From an uncultured Algibacter sp. (lineage in GTDB: Bacteria; Bacteroidota; Bacteroidia; Flavobacteriales; Flavobacteriaceae): DNA of 64,000 bases. The DNA lies in assembly GCF_947495675.1 (NCBI RefSeq), contig NZ_CANLZX010000016.1, positions 38,812 to 102,811 on the forward strand, in the 5' to 3' direction. Positions 38,057 through 47,570 of the stretch are shown here, piece by piece; position 1 is the stretch's first letter; each line of letters opens with the position of its first letter. The notes under the pieces are model-generated. The model had not been told where the DNA came from. It ran no database searches and was given only the letters and a program-made list of their open reading frames with translations. The position numbers and the translations under genes were made by a program.

Positions 38057-40705
38057 TTAAAACTGTTGTCCAATTATAAAATGTGTTTCCCATCCGTTTT
38101 TAACAGTTTGTCCTGGTAAAGGATCAAATCCATGTCCGAAATCTATACCTAATAAACCAAAGGCTGGCATAAAAATACGAATACCTAAACCAGCAGAACG
38201 ATTGATGCTAAAAGGATTATAATCTCTAAATGTATTTGAAGACACACCACCCTCTATAAAGCCTAAAGCATAAATTTTTGCTGATGCCTTTAATGTAATT
38301 GGATAACGAAGCTCTAATGAAAATTTATTATAAATACTTGAACCATCTTGTGAAGCTCGACCAGTTGACTCATCTAGATGTGTGAGAGAATTGTTAGGAT
38401 AACCTCTTAATTGAATCACTTCTCTACCATCTAACGAAAAATTCCCTAAACCATCACCACCTAAATAAAAGCGTTCAAATGGAATTACTCCTCTATTATT
38501 ATCATAGGCACCAAGAAAACCAAATTCAATTTTTGGTCTTAAAACTAGGTCTTTAGCTATTTGTGTATACCATTCACCAGAGAATTTAACTTTGTAAAAC
38601 TCTAACCAATTATATCTTTTTTGATCTATTTCGGTAATTTCATCATTTGCTGCTATATAGTTCGGGTCAGTTAGGTAGTTAGCACCTGCGGCATTGATTG
38701 CAGCGTTTCGATCTTCTAATGCCTCGTCATAATCTATGGAGAGTTGTTCGTAATCTACACCATTAAACATTGAATAAGGAAGAGAGAATTTAGCCGTAAA
38801 GCTAAAATTAGAACCTCCAGTAGGGAAAATAGGATCAACACTAGTGTTATTTCTACTTAAACCAAAAGTATACGATAGGTTGTTTGAAAATCCATTACCA
38901 AAAGTAAATAAACCGGTGTTATAATTATTTAAGTCGTAACGTTGAAAACTTACAGCTTGCGACAAAGTAAAATAATCATCTGGTACAGATAATCTTTTAG
39001 CCAAACCAAAAGTTATACCTGTTATATTAAAACTTTTACTTTTATCTGCATTACCGGTAGTATAATCATATAAAAATTGCTTGGTGTGTGATAACGATGT
39101 TGAAAATTGTACAGGGCGTTTACCACCTAACCATGGCTCTGAGAATGAAAAACTATACGTTTGATAAAAACGACTAGCTTGTAAACGTAAAGCTAGTTTT
39201 TGTCCATCACCCATAGGTATTGGTTTGTAGGCATCCTTTTTAAAGATGTTTTTTATAGAAAAGTTGTTAAAAGATAAACCTAGCGTTCCTATAAAACCGC
39301 CACCACCATAACCACCTTGTAATTCTATTTGACTAGATCCTGTTTCTTTAACAGCATATTCCATATCAATAGTACCTTCTACTGGGTTAGGGTTATTAAA
39401 ATTAGGTGAGATTTCTTGAGCATCAAAAAATCCTAACTGCCCAAGTTCTCTAACAGTACGTACAACATTTGCTTTACTGTATAGTTGTCCTGGTCTTGTA
39501 CGAAGTTCTCTATAAATAACGTGGTCGTTAGTTTTATCATTGCCAATGACTGATACAGAATTAAAATATGCCGGTTTACCTTCAGATATTCTTACTTCAA
39601 TATCAATTATATTATTATCAGCACTTACTTCAACAGGATTAATGCTTGAAAATAGGTAACCATTATTTTGGTATTGGTTTGTTATATCTTGAGCATCTGG
39701 CTTAGAATTATCTGCAATTCTTTTTTGTAATAAAATACCATTATAAGTATCTCCTTTTCTAACACGTAATAATCTGCTTAATTGCTCGTTTGTATAAACG
39801 GTATTTCCAATAAATTTAATATCTCCAAAAGTGTAAGGTTCACCTTCTTTAACATTTATATGAAGCGATATGGTTTTATCATCATTATAGGTAATGCTAT
39901 CCGATAAAATTCGGGCATCTCTGTAACCATTTTCTTTGTAAGTATCTATAACATGCCCTAAATCTGCTTGATAAGAAGAGTCTATGTATTTTGATCGTTT
40001 TAAAATTCTAAGGCGATTTATTTTCTTAGTTCCTTTCATGCTTTTTCTAAGTTTTTTATCACTTAGAACATCGTTGCCATTAAAAATTATATCTTTAATT
40101 TTAACTTTTTCACCTTTATCTATATTAAGTACCATATTTACTCTAGAGGTTTCAATAGAGTCTTTAACTTCAATGGTGTTAATATGTACTTTAGTATTAA
40201 GAAACCCGTCTTTCTTGTATTTTTTTGTAAGGAAATTTTTGGTTGTAGTAATAAGGTTTTCAGTTACTTTAGCGCCTTTTTTTAGTTTGTTATCACTAAT
40301 TATTCCTTCGTGTTTACCTTTTTTTACACCGTTAATTTTTAATTCGTTTAATTGAGGTAAATCTGCTAACTTAATTTGTAAATATGCTACATCGCCTTCT
40401 ATTTTAGTAACATATACTTCAATATCATTAAATAATTTAGAGTTCCAAAGTTTTTTAATGGCATTACCAATATCTTCACCAGGAATATCTATTTCTTTAC
40501 CTTTTCTTAATCCAGAATAGGTTATAATAGTTTGTTCGCTAAAAGCGGTATTACCAGCAACTGTAATTTCGCCTAAAGTATATTTTTTACCTTTGCTAAT
40601 ATTTACATTTTGTGCATTAATATTAAAGCAACTAATAGTAAATAGTATAATTAAACAGTACTTTAAATATGTATTTGTAGATGTTTTTTTAACTAAGTTG
40701 TTCAC
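38057..40705 (-). CDS. bamA: Outer membrane assembly factor BamA
   Basis: BamA folds and inserts barrel proteins into the outer membrane. I chose the GTG at 40705: it gives an 882-residue protein opening MNNLVKKTSTNTYLKYCLII, a normal signal peptide ending near INAQN. The longer frame from 40819 adds 38 residues lying wholly within uppS. Five POTRA domains run over about 35-420 and the 16-strand barrel over about 460-882, ending in Phe; the loop-6 motif appears as LRGYPNNS. It overlaps uppS by 17 bases. Confidence 0.94.
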   Translation of the reverse strand: MNNLVKKTSTNTYLKYCLIILFTISCFNINAQNVNISKGKKYTLGEITVAGNTAFSEQTIITYSGLRKGKEIDIPGEDIGNAIKKLWNSKLFNDIEVYVTKIEGDVAYLQIKLADLPQLNELKINGVKKGKHEGIISDNKLKKGAKVTENLITTTKNFLTKKYKKDGFLNTKVHINTIEVKDSIETSRVNMVLNIDKGEKVKIKDIIFNGNDVLSDKKLRKSMKGTKKINRLRILKRSKYIDSSYQADLGHVIDTYKENGYRDARILSDSITYNDDKTISLHINVKEGEPYTFGDIKFIGNTVYTNEQLSRLLRVRKGDTYNGILLQKRIADNSKPDAQDITNQYQNNGYLFSSINPVEVSADNNIIDIEVRISEGKPAYFNSVSVIGNDKTNDHVIYRELRTRPGQLYSKANVVRTVRELGQLGFFDAQEISPNFNNPNPVEGTIDMEYAVKETGSSQIELQGGYGGGGFIGTLGLSFNNFSIKNIFKKDAYKPIPMGDGQKLALRLQASRFYQTYSFSFSEPWLGGKRPVQFSTSLSHTKQFLYDYTTGNADKSKSFNITGITFGLAKRLSVPDDYFTLSQAVSFQRYDLNNYNTGLFTFGNGFSNNLSYTFGLSRNNTSVDPIFPTGGSNFSFTAKFSLPYSMFNGVDYEQLSIDYDEALEDRNAAINAAGANYLTDPNYIAANDEITEIDQKRYNWLEFYKVKFSGEWYTQIAKDLVLRPKIEFGFLGAYDNNRGVIPFERFYLGGDGLGNFSLDGREVIQLRGYPNNSLTHLDESTGRASQDGSSIYNKFSLELRYPITLKASAKIYALGFIEGGVSSNTFRDYNPFSINRSAGLGIRIFMPAFGLLGIDFGHGFDPLPGQTVKNGWETHFIIGQQF

Positions 40706-41429
40706 TTGTTTTCCCAAATCGTCGTTCTCTTTTTTGATATTCAATAATAGCTTCATACAAATGCTGCTTGGTAAAATCTGGCCACAATACACTTGTAAAG
40801 TATAATTCGGCATATGCAATTTGCCATAATAGAAAGTTGCTTATACGTTGTTCTCCACTTGTTCTAATAAGCAAATCTACATCTGGTAAATTTTGCGTGT
40901 AAAGATGCTCATTTATAATTGATTCATCAATATTTTCGGCCGAAATTATATTATTTTTAACTTTAATACTAATTTCTTTAACAGTGTTTATGATTTCCTC
41001 TCTTGAACCATAACTAAGTGCAAGAGTTAAAGTCATTCTTGAATTATGCTTGGTGCTTTCAATAACTTGAAAAAGTTCGTTATGTACTTTTTTTGGTAAC
41101 GTACCTAATGAACCTATGGCAGATAACTTAATATTATTTTCTTGAAGTGTTTTAATTTCTTTTTTTAAAGAAGAGACTAAAAGCTTCATTAAAGTTTGTA
41201 CTTCTAGTTTTGGTCTATTCCAGTTTTCGGTTGAAAAAGCATAGAGAGTTAAATTTTCAACACCTAATTCTGCGCAAGCTTCAACAGTTTGTTTTACAGA
41301 TTTTGTTCCATTTTCATGACCAAAAGCACGTATCATACCTTGTTGTTTAGCCCAACGCCCATTTCCATCCATTATAATGGCAATGTGTTTTGGTAGTCTT
41401 TTTTTAAGTATGCTGTTTTTTAATTCCAT
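40689..41429 (-). CDS. uppS: Isoprenyl (undecaprenyl) diphosphate synthase
   Basis: UppS makes the C55 lipid carrier for cell wall and surface polysaccharide synthesis. The 246-residue protein shows IMDGNGRWAKQQG (catalytic Asp), FGHENG, LTLYAFSTENWNRP and DLLIRTSGEQRISNFLLWQ, all diagnostic of cis-prenyltransferases. It starts 1 base after the PorG-like gene and overlaps bamA by 17 bases, so is tightly coupled to both. Confidence 0.96.
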   Translation of the reverse strand: MELKNSILKKRLPKHIAIIMDGNGRWAKQQGMIRAFGHENGTKSVKQTVEACAELGVENLTLYAFSTENWNRPKLEVQTLMKLLVSSLKKEIKTLQENNIKLSAIGSLGTLPKKVHNELFQVIESTKHNSRMTLTLALSYGSREEIINTVKEISIKVKNNIISAENIDESIINEHLYTQNLPDVDLLIRTSGEQRISNFLLWQIAYAELYFTSVLWPDFTKQHLYEAIIEYQKRERRFGKTSEQLS

Positions 41430-41430
41430 T

Positions 41431-42117
41431 TTAGTCTACGCAATAGCAAGGGTTTTCTCCAAAGGTATAAGTTAGTGTTATTCCTGAAAACACATACCAA
41501 TCATTATTATTTATATTTCCGATACGGAATTGTTGTAACTCTTTTGCATCTGGAATACTTCCATCAAGCTCATCAGAAAAGGTGTAACGCGCTCCAACCT
41601 CAATTCCTAAAATAAAGTTTTCCATAAAATTGGTTTTAAAACCAAGAGCCATTGGAATTCCAAAAGCCCAACTAGATGTGTCTTCTGGTGTTTGTACATT
41701 ATTTTCAAAATAGTGATTATCATGATAGCCTACCGTAATACCCGAATATAAATAAGGTGTTATTAGTTTTTTGCCAGAATGTAGGTTGAAATCAATGAAG
41801 GTAAGTTCCATACCTAATGAAAGCTCTGTCAATTTACTTGAAAACTCATAACCTCTTTCAATACGCCTTGGGTCGTCTGAATTACTGTCTATACCTTCTA
41901 GTTCGCTAAAAATTAATGAGGCTCTGTAAGAGTGTCTTTTGCTTCTGTTCCATTTATAAATACCACCAATAGCTAGTTGATTTGGTTTTATATAGTTTGT
42001 TGCGCCTACATCTCCAATAAAATTACTACCTCCTAAAAAAACGCCAATTTCGTTAATTTGAGAATAGCTTAATTGGATGCTTAAAGCGCTTAATATCAAT
42101 ATGGTTAAATGCCTCAT
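41431..42117 (-). CDS. porG: PorG-like (DUF6089) outer membrane protein of type IX secretion
   Basis: A 228-residue outer membrane beta-barrel with a signal peptide (1-19) and opening INEIGVFLGGSNFIGDVG, as in DUF6089 proteins. PorG of Porphyromonas gingivalis is a DUF6089-type protein encoded just before uppS and bamA, and the same order holds here (porG-uppS-bamA-skp-skp). PorG is part of the type IX secretion machine at the outer membrane. The C-terminus ends CYCVD, unusual cysteines. The orthology rests on synteny and general pattern. Confidence 0.78.
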   Translation of the reverse strand: MRHLTILILSALSIQLSYSQINEIGVFLGGSNFIGDVGATNYIKPNQLAIGGIYKWNRSKRHSYRASLIFSELEGIDSNSDDPRRIERGYEFSSKLTELSLGMELTFIDFNLHSGKKLITPYLYSGITVGYHDNHYFENNVQTPEDTSSWAFGIPMALGFKTNFMENFILGIEVGARYTFSDELDGSIPDAKELQQFRIGNINNNDWYVFSGITLTYTFGENPCYCVD

Positions 42118-42220
42118 AAATATTCAAAAGTTTGCAAATATAATAAATAAGATTAGCTCATAATAATTTGAGCAGAATAGTATTAGTGTAAAACTAAAAT
42201 TTTTATGAAATATTGTTTTT

Positions 42221-43114
42221 TTATTTGGTTGAATTGCGTTTGTCTTCTCCCCAGAGTAACTTCTTTCTAAGTGTGTCTAAAAAACTTTCGTTTAAAAGAT
42301 CTATCATTTTAATTTTGAAATTTGCTTTTTTAATTTTTATGAGTGTACCATTATCTAATGTTGCTATTCTGGAATCTAACGATATTAAATGTTGCTTCTC
42401 TCTGCCATGTACTCTAAGGTGTACTTCTGTAGAGTCAGGAATAACTAAAGGTCGAGCACTTAAATTATGTGGAGCAATTGGGGTTAATACAAAACTATTA
42501 GAGCCAGGGGTAATTACAGGGCCTCCACAACTTAGCGAATAGCCTGTAGATCCTGTTGGTGTTGATACAATTAGTCCGTCGCTCCAGTAAGAATTTAAAA
42601 ACTCATCATTTAAATACGTATCTATGGTTATCATAGCAGTAGTGTTTTTTCTACTTACCGTAATTTCGTTTAATGCGAAATTCATAGATTCTATGTCTTT
42701 GTTTTTAGATGATGTTTCTACAGTTAAAATACTACGTTCGGAAATTCTATATTTATTATCTATAATATCTTGTACCGCTTTTTCAATCGCATCAACTTGA
42801 ATGGTAGCTAAAAAACCAAGCCTTCCTGTGTTAATGCCAATAATTGGTATGCCTAAATCTTTAACAAACATGGTGGCTCTTAAAATAGTACCATCACCAC
42901 CTATGCTTACTAGAAAGCTAAAACTCTTATCTAGCTCATTAAATGTTTTGTACTTGTGATAGTCTAGTATATTATGGGATTCTTTTTCAATAAGATTATG
43001 AAATTCCGTTTCAATATAAGCTTCAATACCTTTATTTTCAAGGTAGTTGAAAAGGGTTTCAACGGATTTTGGTGTTGTAGTGTTGTAATATCGTCCAAAA
43101 ATGGCAACTTTCAT
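42221..43114 (-). CDS. nadK: NAD kinase
   Basis: It phosphorylates NAD to NADP in the cytoplasm. The 297-residue protein has the catalytic GGDGT motif (VSIGGDGTILRATMF), NTGRLGFLA, the NE region FALNEITV and DGLIVSTPTGSTGYSLSCGGP. Standard length. It lies between the CBS protein and PorG genes on the same strand, and may share a transcript with them. Confidence 0.96.
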   Translation of the reverse strand: MKVAIFGRYYNTTTPKSVETLFNYLENKGIEAYIETEFHNLIEKESHNILDYHKYKTFNELDKSFSFLVSIGGDGTILRATMFVKDLGIPIIGINTGRLGFLATIQVDAIEKAVQDIIDNKYRISERSILTVETSSKNKDIESMNFALNEITVSRKNTTAMITIDTYLNDEFLNSYWSDGLIVSTPTGSTGYSLSCGGPVITPGSNSFVLTPIAPHNLSARPLVIPDSTEVHLRVHGREKQHLISLDSRIATLDNGTLIKIKKANFKIKMIDLLNESFLDTLRKKLLWGEDKRNSTK

Positions 43115-43212
43115 GTGTTTGTTTTTATTGTTTTTTATGAGTCACATGGTGCATCCATAAAATTGTTTTTTTAATAACTAACTTTTAGTTACAGATGGTT
43201 CATAAATTGAAA

Positions 43213-43872
43213 TTACATGTTTAAATATTTCTTTAAATAATCAGAGCGTTCTTTTAAGCTTTCAATGTAACCATCCTCCTCATGGCCAGAAATGATATTG
43301 TAACTATATCTGCGAAAAGTTTGGATAATTTCATTAAGTCCTGTATTGCCAATTTTTAAGGTAATTTGAACTAAGTCGGTATTCATTTTTGAAATAAAAG
43401 CTCCTAAAAGTTTTCCATCGTTAGACTCTACAATCTGGCTTATTTCACTAAAAGAATAATCATTAATTCCTTTTTCTACAACTAGTATGCCACCAGCTTC
43501 AGAGAAAAAGGGGGAGTCACTAAATAAGCTAATAACATCATTTAGTTCGTAATAGCCTAAATACTCATTTTGTTCGCTTAAAACAGGCATAATGTTAGAA
43601 GAATTTACTGCAAAAGCTTCTAAAACATCTAACCAAAGTGTATTGTTTCTAACATAAAAATCTTCTAATGCATATAAATATTCATTAGTAGATTTGTCGC
43701 CATCAAAGCAATGGGCATCAGTTTCAGAAAAACAACCTAAATAATCTCCATTTTCATTTTTAACAGGAATATGGGAAAAAGTAAGTTGGTTAAAAAGTTG
43801 ATGCAAATCACTTATTTTACTTGTGTTACTAAGTGGTTTAATGTCGTTTATAATAAATTCAGAAAGTTTCAT
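43213..43872 (-). CDS. CBS-domain protein
   Basis: A 219-residue cytoplasmic protein with a pair of CBS domains (about 10-125; HIPVKNENGDYLGCFSETDA and IMPVLSEQNEYLGYYELND). An ACT-like segment follows (about 135-205). CBS pairs bind adenine nucleotides and usually regulate another activity; none is fused here. It lies just upstream of nadK and divergent from pdxJ. Function unknown. Confidence 0.85.
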   Translation of the reverse strand: MKLSEFIINDIKPLSNTSKISDLHQLFNQLTFSHIPVKNENGDYLGCFSETDAHCFDGDKSTNEYLYALEDFYVRNNTLWLDVLEAFAVNSSNIMPVLSEQNEYLGYYELNDVISLFSDSPFFSEAGGILVVEKGINDYSFSEISQIVESNDGKLLGAFISKMNTDLVQITLKIGNTGLNEIIQTFRRYSYNIISGHEEDGYIESLKERSDYLKKYLNM

Positions 43873-44053
43873 TTGATGTCTTCTATTTTATTTAATTCTG
43901 TCAAATGTTATAGGCTAAATTAAATTGATAAATTCAAATTGTATTTATCGTAAAGCTCGATATATCATATGAGTAAATATGAACTGCAAATTAATCAAAA
44001 AAATAGTATCTATGCTTGTTCTACTTTGTATTTTTGTCTTTTAAAAAAGTTTT

Positions 44054-44767
44054 ATGACTAAGTTAAGTGTTAATATTAATAAGATTGCAACTTTAAGAAA
44101 CTCTAGAGGAGGAGATCTGCCTAATGTTGTTAAATTTGCGAAAGATGTGCAGCGTTTTGGCGCAGAAGGAGTTACTATACACCCTAGACCAGACGAACGT
44201 CATATTCGATATCAAGATGCTCGCGATTTAAAACCAGAGGTTTATACAGAATATAATATTGAAGGAAACCCTATTAAATCTTTTGTAGAATTAGTTTTAG
44301 AAGTTAAGCCAACCCAAGTTACTTTAGTGCCAGATGCAGTTGATGCTATAACTAGTAATGCAGGTTGGGACACCATAAAAAATAAGGGTTTTTTAATTGA
44401 TGTTATAAAAGAATTTCAAAATAATGGCATTAGAACATCAATTTTTGTAGATCCTGTTTTAAAGCAAATTGAAGGCGCTAAGGCCACAGGAACAGATAGA
44501 ATTGAATTGTATACCGAGGCTTTTGCGCATCAATATAGTTTAGGAAATACTAATGCGATTAAACCTTATGCTGAAAGTGCTAAGCTGGCTAATAGTCTAG
44601 GGCTAGGTGTTAATGCAGGGCATGATTTATCGTTGGATAATATCAAGTTCTTTAAAGATAATATACCAGATTTGTTAGAGGTTTCAATAGGACATGCTTT
44701 AATAACCGAAAGTTTATATTTAGGAGTAGAGAATGTTATTCAAATGTATTTACATAAATTAAAATAA
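44054..44767 (+). CDS. pdxJ: Pyridoxine 5'-phosphate synthase
   Basis: PdxJ makes pyridoxine phosphate from deoxyxylulose phosphate and an aminoacetone derivative (DXP-dependent vitamin B6 route). The 237-residue protein shows VNINKIATLRNSRGG, GVTIHPRPDERHI, VTLVPD and GLGVNAGHDLSLDN, all diagnostic. Its stop overlaps the ATG of the next gene (TAATG at 44765-44769), so the two are translationally coupled. Confidence 0.97.
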   Translation: MTKLSVNINKIATLRNSRGGDLPNVVKFAKDVQRFGAEGVTIHPRPDERHIRYQDARDLKPEVYTEYNIEGNPIKSFVELVLEVKPTQVTLVPDAVDAITSNAGWDTIKNKGFLIDVIKEFQNNGIRTSIFVDPVLKQIEGAKATGTDRIELYTEAFAHQYSLGNTNAIKPYAESAKLANSLGLGVNAGHDLSLDNIKFFKDNIPDLLEVSIGHALITESLYLGVENVIQMYLHKLK

Positions 44768-45534
44768 TGCTATTACATTCAAATATTATTGGAGAGGGAA
44801 GACCATTTGTTATTTTACATGGTTTTTTAGGAATGAGTGATAATTGGAAAACACTTGGCAACCAATTTAGCGAACAAGGGTTTCAAGTGCATTTAGTAGA
44901 CCAGCGTAACCATGGAAGAAGTTTTCATGACGCTGAGTTTAACTATGAGGTGCTTTCTGAAGATTTAAAAAATTATTGCGAAAAAAATAATTTAACAGAT
45001 ATCGTTTTACTAGGTCATTCTATGGGTGGGAAAACAGCAATGTTATTTGCAACCGAAAATCCAGAATTAGTATCAAAATTAATAGTTGCAGATATCTCAC
45101 CAAGATTTTACCCAGTACATCATGATGGAATTTTAAATGGTTTAAGTGCATTAAATTTTAATGAAATAAAAAGTAGAGGTGAGGCAGATAAAATTTTAAG
45201 TAGTTATGTGTCTGATTTAGGTACACGTATGTTTTTACTTAAAAACTTATATTGGGTTGAAAAAGGACAATTAGGATTGCGTATTAATTTAGAAGTCTTA
45301 AAAAATGAAGTAGGTGAAGTTGGAGAGTCCTTACCGAGTTATTTAACATTTGATAAAGATACTTTGTTTTTGCGAGGAGACCGTTCTGAATATATAGGTG
45401 TTGGTGATGAGCGTGTTATAGCAAACCATTTTCCGAAAGCCGAAATTGTTACAATATCTAATGCAGGCCATTGGTTACATGCCGAAAATCCAAAAGATTT
45501 TTATGCAGCAGTAATAAATTTTGTAAATTCATAA
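44767..45534 (+). CDS. Alpha/beta hydrolase (YbfF-like esterase)
   Basis: A 255-residue cytoplasmic hydrolase. The oxyanion motif HGFLG lies near residue 18, the nucleophile Ser in GHSMGGKTAM near 94, and the His in SNAGHWLH near 237; an acid (LRGDRSEY region) completes the triad. Similar to YbfF-type esterases. Coupled to pdxJ. Physiological substrate unknown. Confidence 0.9.
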   Translation: MLLHSNIIGEGRPFVILHGFLGMSDNWKTLGNQFSEQGFQVHLVDQRNHGRSFHDAEFNYEVLSEDLKNYCEKNNLTDIVLLGHSMGGKTAMLFATENPELVSKLIVADISPRFYPVHHDGILNGLSALNFNEIKSRGEADKILSSYVSDLGTRMFLLKNLYWVEKGQLGLRINLEVLKNEVGEVGESLPSYLTFDKDTLFLRGDRSEYIGVGDERVIANHFPKAEIVTISNAGHWLHAENPKDFYAAVINFVNS

Positions 45535-45549
45535 TCAAAATGTAAAACT

Positions 45550-45897
45550 ATGAACTTAATATTAAGACTTTTATTAAACGCTGTAGCGGTATTTGCTTTA
45601 GCAAATATATTAACAGGTGTAAGTGTAGATGGTTATTTGTCTGCAATTATAGTTGCATTAGTATTATCAATTTTAAACCTTTTGGTAAAGCCGTTGTTAG
45701 TTATTTTAACTTTGCCTGTAACAATCATAACACTAGGCTTGTTTTTGTTAGTAATTAATGGATTAATTATACTTTTGGCCGATAAATTTATTGATGGATT
45801 CTCAGTAGCAAGTATTTGGTGGGCCATCTTATTTAGTGTCTTACTATCCATACTGCAATCCCTTTTGCAGTCTTTCTTAAAAAAAGATAAAAAATAG
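45550..45897 (+). CDS. Phage holin 4-like (YvlD-type) membrane protein
   Basis: A 115-residue protein with four membrane helices. Segments LILRLLLNAVAVFALA, LVKPLLVILTLPVTIITLGLF and NGLIILLADKFIDGF are typical of the Phage_holin_4_2/YvlD family. Despite the name, members are common chromosomal membrane proteins not tied to phages, and no phage genes are near. It starts 15 bases after the hydrolase gene. Confidence 0.88.
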   Translation: MNLILRLLLNAVAVFALANILTGVSVDGYLSAIIVALVLSILNLLVKPLLVILTLPVTIITLGLFLLVINGLIILLADKFIDGFSVASIWWAILFSVLLSILQSLLQSFLKKDKK

Positions 45898-45921
45898 GTT
45901 CAAAATCAAGCAATTAAAAAC

Positions 45922-45952
45922 TTTGTCAAGATGTAAAAATGTATTATTTTTG
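45922..45952 (+). promoter_or_regulatory. Promoter of the trigger factor gene
   Basis: TTTG (45922-45925) and TATTTTTG (45945-45952) match the Bacteroidota -33 and -7 elements (TAnnTTTG) with a 19-base spacer, the usual spacing. Confidence 0.8.
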
Positions 45953-45980
45953 CATCCCGATTTTAATAGCATAAATCTAA

Positions 45981-46033
45981 AAAGATTTTCCTTTTTGGAT
46001 AAAGCTAAAATCTTTAATCCCGCTAAAACGGGA
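45981..46033 (+). other. Structured 5' leader of the trigger factor gene
   Basis: The roughly 140-base leader holds two stems: AAAGATTTT (45981-45989) with AAAATCTTT (46007-46015), and TCCCG (46018-46022) with CGGGA (46029-46033). Without a U-run directly after them they are not an obvious terminator; a regulatory or stabilising role is possible. Confidence 0.45.
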
Positions 46034-46097
46034 AACTATAAATTTAGGTTTAAAAGCCTTTTGTTAAACTCCCTTTTAGGGTTTCATATCGTTTAAA

Positions 46098-47426
46098 ATG
46101 AATATTACAAGAGAAAACGTTGATGCATTAAATGCTGTAGTAAAAGTAGATATCGCTAAAGAAGACTATAGTGATAAAGTTGAAAAAATCTTAACAGATT
46201 ACCGTAAAACAGCTAATATTCCTGGTTTTAGAAAAGGGCATGTGCCTATGGGAATGGTTAAAAAGCAATATGGAAAAGCCGTTTTAGTTGATGAGGTGAA
46301 TAAACTTTTACAAGACGCTTTAAATAAATATTTAACAGAAGAAAAATTAGATGTTCTTGGGCAACCATTGCCAAAAACACAAGATGAAATAGATTGGGAT
46401 GCTGATAAATTTTCTTTTGAATTTGAATTAGGTCTTGCTCCAGAATTTAATGTTGAATTAAAAAGCAAAAAAGCAATCACACAATATAATATTGTTGCAG
46501 ATGATAAAATGATTGATGAGCAAGTTGAGCGTATTCAAAAACAATACGGAAAACTAGTCTCTCTTGATGCTGTTGAAAAAGATAGTGAAATTACAGGTGT
46601 TTATACAAACGAAGAAAAAGAGATCGATAATAAAGTAACACTTACACTTGATAAGTTTAAAGGTAAATCAACAGCAAAACAATTTATTGGTGCTAAAGTA
46701 GGTGATGTTATTACATTAAAAACTAAAGGTCTTTTTGATGATGAGCATGATTTAATGCATGCCTTAAAATTAGGTCATGATGATGTACATGGTTTAGATA
46801 TTGAAGTGAATTTTACAATTTCTGAAATAAATAAGCGTGAGTTAGCAGATTTAGATCAAGATTTGTTTGATAAGGTTTTTGGACCAAAAGCTGTCACATC
46901 GGTAACTGAATTAAAAACAAAAATCAAAGAAGATGCTGAGAAGCAATTTGCTCAGCAAGCCGACCAAAAGTTGTTAAATGATGTTACAGAGTATTTAGTA
47001 GAAAACACAAAATTTGATTTACCTGCTGAGTTTTTAACAAAATGGATGCAAACTGCTGGAGAACAAGAAATGGATGCAGACCAAGCTAAGGAAGAATATG
47101 AAAAATCTGAAAAAAGCTTACGTTACCAGTTAATTGAAGGAAAACTTATTGAAGATAATAACGTTCAAGTAACTATGGACGATATTAAAAATCACGCTAA
47201 AGAAATGATTAAAGGGCAAATGGCTCAATTTGGTCAAATGAATCCTTCAGATAAAGAATTAGATGATATTGCTGCACGTGTTTTAGGAAATCAAGATGAA
47301 GCTCGTAGAATTTCTGAGCAACTAGTAAGTCAAAAATTACTTGAAGTATATAAAGAAAAAGCAAATCTTAAGATTAAAGAATTAAGTTATGAAAACTTTG
47401 TTAAAGAAGTTTATGGCGACAAATAA
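46098..47426 (+). CDS. tig: Trigger factor
   Basis: A ribosome-bound chaperone for nascent chains. The 442-residue protein has an N-terminal ribosome-binding domain with NIPGFRKGHVP (about 37-47). The middle peptidyl-prolyl isomerase region is degenerate (about 150-240), as often in Bacteroidota. The C-terminal helical arms follow. It precedes clpP and clpX, the classic arrangement, but a terminator separates it from clpP. Confidence 0.95.
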   Translation: MNITRENVDALNAVVKVDIAKEDYSDKVEKILTDYRKTANIPGFRKGHVPMGMVKKQYGKAVLVDEVNKLLQDALNKYLTEEKLDVLGQPLPKTQDEIDWDADKFSFEFELGLAPEFNVELKSKKAITQYNIVADDKMIDEQVERIQKQYGKLVSLDAVEKDSEITGVYTNEEKEIDNKVTLTLDKFKGKSTAKQFIGAKVGDVITLKTKGLFDDEHDLMHALKLGHDDVHGLDIEVNFTISEINKRELADLDQDLFDKVFGPKAVTSVTELKTKIKEDAEKQFAQQADQKLLNDVTEYLVENTKFDLPAEFLTKWMQTAGEQEMDADQAKEEYEKSEKSLRYQLIEGKLIEDNNVQVTMDDIKNHAKEMIKGQMAQFGQMNPSDKELDDIAARVLGNQDEARRISEQLVSQKLLEVYKEKANLKIKELSYENFVKEVYGDK

Positions 47427-47449
47427 ATAAAGAATAATTGTTTATCTTT

Positions 47450-47480
47450 AAGCACTTAAATCTACCAGATTTAAGTGCTT
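47450..47480 (+). terminator. Terminator after tig
   Basis: A 14-bp perfect stem, AAGCACTTAAATCT (47450-47463) with AGATTTAAGTGCTT (47467-47480), followed by TTTT, about 23 bases beyond the tig stop. Confidence 0.92.
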
Positions 47481-47570
47481 TTTTATTCAAAACCAAGTCT
47501 TGTTGAAATAAGTTTTAAACTCATCTCAATGTAAGTCAGGAGTTTAAACAAAAGAAATACAAAAAAAATT

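Noticed and set aside
45550..45897. Prophage holin
   Set aside because: The protein belongs to the YvlD-like chromosomal family and no phage gene is nearby.
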